Of a stretch of DNA of 64,000 bases, positions 40,201 through 49,200 are shown piece by piece (positions within the stretch are counted from its first letter, which is position 1; each line of letters starts with the position of its first letter). Under the pieces are notes generated by a model. It did no database searches. It was given only the letters and a program-made list of their open reading frames with translations, and was not told the origin of the DNA. The DNA lies in assembly GCA_031761405.1 (NCBI GenBank), contig JASEVX010000003.1, positions 67,849,844 through 67,913,843 on the forward strand, read 5' to 3'. A program made the position numbers and the translations under genes. This stretch comes from Serripes groenlandicus. Its lineage: Eukaryota > Mollusca > Bivalvia > Cardiida > Cardiidae.

Positions 40201-43200
40201 TGCTTCATTGTTTTCAAAGTTTCTGCTGAAGATTTGTTGTATCTGGGAAAGTGTTAATCCCTGTCTACATATAGACACAGCTTGACTCATCTAACTTTTG
40301 AATACATTGTGGCAAATTGGGGGATATTGCACATGATAAGCTATTTCTACTTTTACCACCATATAAAATGATGTTATCAATTTGATTCACTAGTTATAAT
40401 TTAATTTATAGAGATTTTTCATATTTTTGCATAAAGTTTCTTCAGAAGTTGTTTGCTGCAGGTTTGTTGTATGTGGGAAACGGTTAACACCAATTTGGCT
40501 ACTTTCTATAATGTAACAGTGACTTCGCCTAATCTCTAAGATTTATATTTCAACAGTACTTTGGTTAAACCAACCTTGGCGTCTTTATTAAAAACGTAGA
40601 TAAAGATTTTCAAGTGCATCCATACAATTTGATAGAAATGTCCCTAGAACGAAGAACACCGCCTCTGTGGTGTAGTGGTAGAGCTTTCCCCTCGGGTGCG
40701 GGATTGATACCCAGTCAGGTCATACCAAAGACTGTTAAAGCTGTTCTTGAAAATGATGTTAAAGTGGTATGGAATAATGTTATGTGCTTATTATGATAAC
40801 AGGGACATAGATATCTACTACATTCCTGTTAACTGCAGCAGGTCACTTCATCTTGTCAAAAATATGGAAAAACTCAATGAACGAAAGAAAGTCATGTGAT
40901 AAAAGTTGAAAACATTGCTTCAAAAGGAAAAAATTGCTCCTTATGTACAATTCCTCCATTTGCCATAATGTTTTAAAAGTTAACTGCCTCAGATGCGTCA
41001 AATTACATTTGGAACTTAATAGATGACAGTATGTTTTTTTGTACACATGCTTTCTTATGCCTCTGCAGCAGAGACTCTTGAAAACATTGTGACAAAAGGA
41101 GAAATTGCTAAAAATGATCAATTTCTCCTATTGCCACAATGTTTTAAACTTTGTTCAGTAATTATATCTTCATTTATAGAGATTTTATTAATGTTTTTGC
41201 CATGATGTTATCAAAGTTGTTGGCTGTAGATTTGTTGTATGTGGGAAAGGGTTAAGTAAAAGTTCTGAATGTTTTTATATTTCAAGACTGAGGCCGGTAG
41301 ATGTACTAGTAATGAAGAAACTACACCATAAGGTCAATATTGTACCGCTTGTGGCCAAGTCTGATATGTTGACGAAAAAGGAAATTAAAACATTGAAAGA
41401 AAAGGTAAAGGACAGAAAACATTTTCTTCTCTTTTATAAATTAGCATATTTTAAAAATAAATCTTTATATAAACAGAGACAATTTATAAATTTCATAATT
41501 AGCATTTGCCTTGTTGTACCTTAATCCTTTCTTACATATATATGCTTTCTGACACCTCAAGGCAGCAGACGACACCTGAACTCATTGGGACAAAAGGTGA
41601 AATTGCTCATAATGAGCAATTTCACCGTTTCCCACAATGATTTCAACACTATTCAATAATTATACCATCAAATGTAGAGATTTGTTATATTTTTAACTTG
41701 ATGTTTTAAAGTCGTGTGCTGCAGATTTGATGTATTTTGGAATGGTTTAAAAGTACATAGATTGTTGTTGTATGGTTTTATTCTTTCCCTGATGCTGATG
41801 ACGTTTTATGCCTCTGGGATAGACAACGTTTAAAATTCAAGTCATATTGATTGATTGAAAACATGGCTGCTGGGCAGCATCAGATTGGGGGATAAATGAC
41901 AAAGCTTTGAAATTCTTCTCCTCTAAATCTTCATGCTTAATTTTAAGACAATTTTGCCGGAGAAGGGGTTAGCTATCCATGTTAATTTATTTCTCCTCCC
42001 TGTCAAAACATTGTTTTTTGCCCTGTCCATCAGTCTGTCCGTCACACTTTGGTTTCCGTTCAACAACTGGAGTTCCATTGAACCCAGAGTATTCAAACTT
42101 CATGGGATTTGTTATTGAATAAGTAAATCAGGTTGTTCAATAACCCTTTCCCACAAACTACAAATTTCCTGGAAACAATATATTTTATAAACAATTAAGG
42201 TATCATTTATGAAGAAATTGTTGTCAAAGAGAAAATGGCTGCTTATGAGCAATTTTCCATTTTGACACAAATGTTTTCAAAAGATATCGGCCGCAGATAC
42301 CTTGAATAACGGCTACACATAGGAATGAATTAATACATATGAAACATATTTAAAAAAAATTGCAATTAAGATTATGGTGTTCAGTATCATATATTTGGAG
42401 GTTTATAAAAGGTCTATTTAAGCCTTGGTATAATTTTAGTTGTATACTTTTACCTATGTGTGTATGTATTACAGGTGCTAACCAAGATAGAGAAACACAG
42501 AATACAGATTTACCTATGTGTGTATATATTACAGGTGCTAATGGAGATAGAGAAACATAGAATACAGATTTACCTATGTGTGTATATATTACAGGTGCTA
42601 ATGGAGATAGAGAAACATAGAATACAGATTTCTCTATGTGTATGTATAACAGGTGCTTACCGAGATAGAAAAACATAGAATACAGATTTACCTATGTGTG
42701 TATATATTACAGGTGCTAATGGAGATAGAGAAACATAGAATACAGATTTCTCTATGTGTGTATGTATTACAGGTGCTTACCGAGATAGAGAAACATAGAA
42801 TACAGATTTAACTATGTTTGTATCTATTGCAGGTGCTATTAGAGATAGAGAAACATAGAATATAGATTTACCTATGTGTGTATGTATTACAGGTGCTAAT
42901 AAAGACAGAGAAACATAGAATACAGATTTTCCTATGTGTGTATGTATTACAGGTGCTATTGGAGATAGATCAACATAGAATACAGATTTACCTATGTGTG
43001 TATGTATTACAGGTGCTAATGGAGATAGAGAAACATAGAATACAGATTTCTCTATGTGTGTATGTATTACAGGTGCTTACCGAGATAGAGAAACATAGAA
43101 TACAGATTTACCTATGTTTGTATCTATTGCAGGTGCTATTAGAGATAGAGAAACATAGAATATAGATTTACCTATGTGTGTATGTATTACAGGTGCTAAT

Positions 43201-46200
43201 GGAGATAGAGAAACATAGAATACAGATTTACCTATGTGTGTATATATTACAGGTGCTAATGGAGATAGAGAAACATAGAATACAGATTTCTCTATGTGTA
43301 TGTATAACAGGTGCTTACCGAGATAGAAAAACATAGAATACAGATTTACCTATGTGTGTATATATTACAGGTGCTAATGGAGATAGAGAAACATAGAATA
43401 CAGATTTCTCTATGTGTGTATGTATTACAGGTGCTTACCGAGATAGAGAAACATAGAATACAGATTTCTCTATGTGTGTATGTATTACAGGTGCTAATAA
43501 AGACAGAGAAACATAGAATACAGATTTTCCTATGTGTGTATGTATTACAGGTGCTATTGGAGATAGATCAACATAGAATACAGATTTACCTATGTGTGTA
43601 TGTATTACAGGTGCTAATGGAGATAGAGAAACATAGAATACAGATTTCTCTATGTGTGTATGTATTACAGGTGCTTACCGAGATAGAGAAACATAGAATA
43701 CAGATTTACCTATGTTTGTATCTATTGCAGGTGCTATTAGAGATAGAGAAACATAGAATATAGATTTACCTATGTGTGTATGTATTACAGGTGCTAATGG
43801 AGATAGAGAAACATAGAATACAGATTTACCTATGTGTGTATATATTACAGGTGCTAATGGAGATAGAGAAACATAGAATACAGATTTCTCTATGTGTATG
43901 TATAACAGGTGCTTACCGAGATAGAAAAACATAGAATACAGATTTACCTATGTGTGTATATATTACAGGTGCTAATGGAGATAGAGAAACATAGAATACA
44001 GATTTCTCTATGTGTGTATGTATTACAGGTGCTTACCGAGATAGAGAAACATAGAATACAGATTTCTCTATGTGTGTATGTATTACAGGTGCTAATAAAG
44101 ACAGAGAAACATAGAATACAGATTTTCCTATGTGTGTATGTATTACAGATGCTATTGGAGATAGATCAACATAGAATACAGATTTACCTATGTGTGTATG
44201 TATTACAGGTGCTAATGGAGATAGAGAAACATAGAATACAGATTTCTCTATGTGTGTATGTATTACAGGTGCTTACCGAGATAGAGAAACATAGAATACA
44301 GATTTACCTATGTTTGTATCTATTGCAGGTGCTATTAGAGATAGAGAAACATAGAATACAGATTTACCCATGTGTGTATGTATTACAGGTGCTAATAAAG
44401 ACAGAGAAACATAGAATACAGATTTCTCTATGTGTGTATGTATTACAGGTGCTTACCGAGATAGAGAAACATAGAATACAGATTTACCTATGTTTGTATC
44501 TATTGCAGGTGCTATTAGAGATAGAGAAACATAGAATATAAATTTACCTATGTGTGTATGTATTACAGGTGCTAATAAAGACAGAGAAACATAGAATACA
44601 GATTTTCCTATGTGTGTATGTATTACAGGTGCTATTGGAGATAGATCAACATAGAATACAGATTTACCTATGTGTGTATGTATTACAGGTGCTAATGGAG
44701 ATAGAGAAACATAGAATACAGATTTACCAGTTTCCAGACTGTGACAGTGATGAAGATGAAGACTTCAAACAACAGGACCAGGAATTAAAGGTCAATAACT
44801 GTAACCATGTTTTCAAAGTAGTCAGCTGTTGCTTTGTTGTATGTGAGAAAGCATTAACCATTTCACATGGACAATAAATATACAGCATTTTGCATTGAAT
44901 TCATCTGGGATTGAGGGAAATTTGAGAAATCTTTCCAATTGAAAATACGTTATAAGAATGGAGTAGAAAACATTTTTCAAAATGGTGATATTTCGCATTA
45001 TTAGCGTATCTACTTTGGTCATGAAGTTTTCAAAATATGTCTGCTACAGATGCATCAAAATGCATCTACATGTTGAGAAGGGATAAAATTTACCTGATAT
45101 TATATTGATTCAAATGAGATCACCCATAAAAAATGATAAGATATAATTTAAAGAAAGAAGACGTTGGAAACATCTTTGCAATAATAGGGGATTTTCTTTT
45201 CAATGGGAGAACATTAAATTTTATTTAATAAAGTTGAAAACATTGTGGCAAAAGAGAGAAATTGCTCATTTTGTCTCATTGTTTCAAAAGTTGTCTGCTT
45301 CCTAGGCGTCTGCATGTTGAAAAGGGTTTAAACATTATGTAAAATATTTATATACTGTATACATTTCGGCGAAAACTTTTCGAACAAAAGAGAAAGAAAT
45401 GCTTACAATTCAGTATGGGAAAAGGAGCCCTTTTATCATTATTAGAATGTGTCATTTTATCATTATGAGAATGTTGTCATTTTTCAACATTTATAAATAT
45501 GTGTGCTGCATTAGTCTGTATGAGGAACAGGGTTGAATTTACTAATAATTGGTAATGTATTTACAGAAAGCCATTCCCTTTGCCGTAGTAGGTAGTAACA
45601 CAGTAGTAGAAGCCGGTGGTAAAAAGATTCGAGGGCGAATGTATCCATGGGGAATTGTAGAAGGTAGGTGTACATTCATTACATCATATCTACATAACAG
45701 AATGGAGCAGAACAGACACTTTATAAATAACTTGTACAACATGTACATAAGTAGTTGTAAACAGATATAAACGATAAAAAGACGACTTTTTGAAAACATA
45801 GTGACAAAGGAAGAAATTGCTTAAAATGAGCAATTTCTCCTTTTGCCACAATGTTTTCCACTTTTAGTCATAGGTTATCCATTCAATTATAGAGATTTTC
45901 TAAATGAGAAACACATAATGAGCAATTTCTCCTTTTGCCACAATGTTTGCTACTCTTTTACAACAATTATACTTTTATATAAAAAGATTTTTCTATATTT
46001 TTGGCAAGCTATTTTCAAAGTTGTTTGCTGCAGATTTTCAGCATGTGGGAAAAGGTTCAGTAAAGGTTGTTGATGGGACATCAACTTAATGAATAAAGAT
46101 TATAAAGATAATTTTCTTCTTACAGTGGAGAACCCCAGTCATTGTGATTTTGTCAAACTTCGACAGATGCTAATTAGGTAGGTACTTACTGTAATTCTAG

Positions 46201-49200
46201 TTACTTAAACGTTTCGATTGTCCAAATGTTTAAATTTTGATCAAAAATTGATTTGGGTCAATCATGGGGTTTAACTCTATTTTGCATTGATAGTTTCCAA
46301 TTAAACAAGGGCAACGTCTGGCGATTTGTGGTCTAATGTCTTGTCAATTTTCACATCATTTAAAGTTACAAAGATGTGACTCGTTTCTCTTTACTGGTTC
46401 GTTTTTAACCCTTCGTCACATACAGGCACATTCTGACACCTTTGCAGCAGATAACTTTTTGAAAACATTTGTGGCAAAAGGATAAATTGCTCATTATGAG
46501 CAATTCCCCCTTTTGTCCCATACTTTCAAGTGTTTTTCAATTATAGTATTTCATTAATAAAGATATACCCTAGAAGTGTCCAAAGTTGTATGCTGCTGAT
46601 TCATGCAAGGATTAAGTATATACATATTCAACATATATTTTTATTTTCAGTACACATATGCAAGATTTAAAAGACGTTACATGTGATTCGCATTATGAGA
46701 ACTACAGAGCAGAGCATATCTCTGAACAAATGTCCGGTCATCAGAGAGAAAGAGGGTAGACATGTTGTTTTATTTAATGTACCTGTTATGTTATAATGTG
46801 AGACTTTAACCCTTTCCCTCATATGACAATTCTGCAGCAGACGACTTTGAGCATATTTTATCAAAACATAGAAAATCTCCATAATTGAATGGATAACCTA
46901 TGACAAAACGTGGAAAACATTGTGGCAAAAGGAGAAATTGCACGTTTTGTGCAATTTCTTCTTTTGTCATTATGTTTCTAAAACGCCGTCTGCTGCAGAG
47001 GCGTCATAAAGCGTCTATATGAGGGAAAGGGTTAAAAATGGAAGTAATGGCTCTGCGTCCTTGTTGCTCCAGATTGTTGGTTACCACAACGACTGATTCA
47101 CTTGTTTACTTGTAACCTACCCATAAAACGCTATAATGTAACAGCATTTTTTAATCTGTATTAAAATAAAGAGCCTAATGTGTACATACATACATGAATT
47201 TCTTTTGTGCTTTTTTGGTAGTTTTTATAATGAACTTTGATTGAATATAGGTTTCTGGATTATTATACCCCCTTCGAAGAAGAGGGGGTATATAGGAGTC
47301 ACTGTGTCGGGCAGTCTGTCTGTCGGTCGGTCGGCCGGGTAGAATTCAATAACATTTTACATGAAGCTTCTATACCAATGAGTATATGTTACAATTGCAT
47401 GTTATTTTACAGAGTTATGGCCCTTTTACTTATTTAGTTATGGTGTAGGTCAAGGTGCTGTTTAGGGGGTATTTATCATCTTCAGTGATAGTTCTAGTTT
47501 CTACTGTTGGGAAAGAGCCATAGCCCAAAACGCTATAATGGTCGCCTCCTTCTTGTTCAGGATTGTTGGTTACCATTACGACTGATTCACTGGTCTCAGG
47601 ATACATGGACCAGTGGTACTTGTAACCTACCCATGAAACGCTATGATGTAACAATAAAATCCAATAAACTAGATAACTTTGATTAAATGTACTTTATATT
47701 ATGTAAAATCTTTAAACATATCTTAACCCTTTCCCACATACAACAATTCTGCAGCAGACGACTTTGAACATATTTTGTCAAAATATAGAAAATCTCTATA
47801 ATTGAATGGATAACCTATGACTAAAAGTGGAAAACATTGTGGCAAAAGGAGAAATTGCTCGTTTTGAGCAATTTCTTCTTTAGTCGCTATGTTTTCAAAA
47901 TGCCGTCTGCTGCAGAGGCATCAGACAGCGTCTATATGTGGGAAAGGGTTAATTCTATTCCTTGATGCTTTGTTTGAGTGGTGTTTTACGCCGCTTTCTA
48001 CAGTATTTCAGTTTTAACCCGGCTTTACCTGGGTAAATTAACAGTACTACTGGTTAATTATTCTGACATCCCACGCATCCATCATAATGCAACCCTGAGC
48101 ACCAAGGAGGAAAGCCATTACAACCATATTTAACCCTTTCCCTCATATAGACGCTTTCTGACGCCTCTGCAGCAGACAGCTTTTTTGAAAACATAGTGAC
48201 AAACGAAGAAATTGCACAAAACGTGCAATTTCTTCTTTTGCCACAATTTTTTCAACTTTTTGTCATAGGTTATCCATTCAATTATGGAGATTTTCTATTT
48301 TTGGATAAAATATGTTCAAAGTCGTCTGCTGCAGAAATGTTGTATGAGGGAAAGGGTTAAAAGTGTTTGGTATGACTGGACCTGGGATCAAACCCTGATC
48401 TCCTGCTCGCGAGGCTGAAGATGTAACCAGTGAACCACGGAGACAGGTTTATCCGTGATGCAATGACTATCTGCCATAAAATGTCTCTCTTATGACAGGG
48501 CTGTGACTCTGAAATCTATTTTCTGACTAACTGAAAGCAGATGAGCGTTTGTGACTGTGGAAGGTTTTGAATGTATATTTACCACTGAATCTTCTACTTG
48601 ATATAACATTATATGAGTTGACTACTGTAACCCTTTCCCTCATATGACGATTCTGCAGCCGACAACTTTGAACACATTTTCTCAAAAAATAGTTAATCTC
48701 CATAATTTGTCACTATGTTTTTTAAAAAGCCGTCTGCTGCAGAAGTGTCAGAACGCGTATGTATGAGGGAAAGGGTTAAAATACATATAATTTAGCAAGA
48801 CTTATTATATCTTGTGAAAGTGGGTTTTACTTTTGATAATGATTTGTAAGCATTGTCGGCAAAGAAGAACTGGCTCATTTTGTTCCCCTTTTCCTATAAT
48901 GTTTTGATGTGTCAAATATTGTCTGTATCAGGGCAGGTTTAATTTGTTAGATAATCGCTGACTTTGAAATGTTTTCTTTTTACCAGAAAGTTAAAGCGAG
49001 ATTCAGTTACCAACATGGACAAAGTGATGGATACAGAGAAACTATTGCAAGAAAAGGATTCCGAGGTAAATACTATAATACTCCATTCTATTCTTAACCC
49101 TTTCCCACATACATACGCCTCCAACACCTCTACACCTCTACACCTCTACAGCAGATGACTTTTGAAAATATTGGAACAAAAGGAAAAATTGCTCATAATG

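Noticed and set aside
42878..44541. Open frames of 95-210 residues made of [20 protein letters not shown]
   Set aside because: Not an independent gene: repeats of the septin exon 7 boundary, with Met codons arising in the intron part. Treated as possible exon extension only for the last two extra units.
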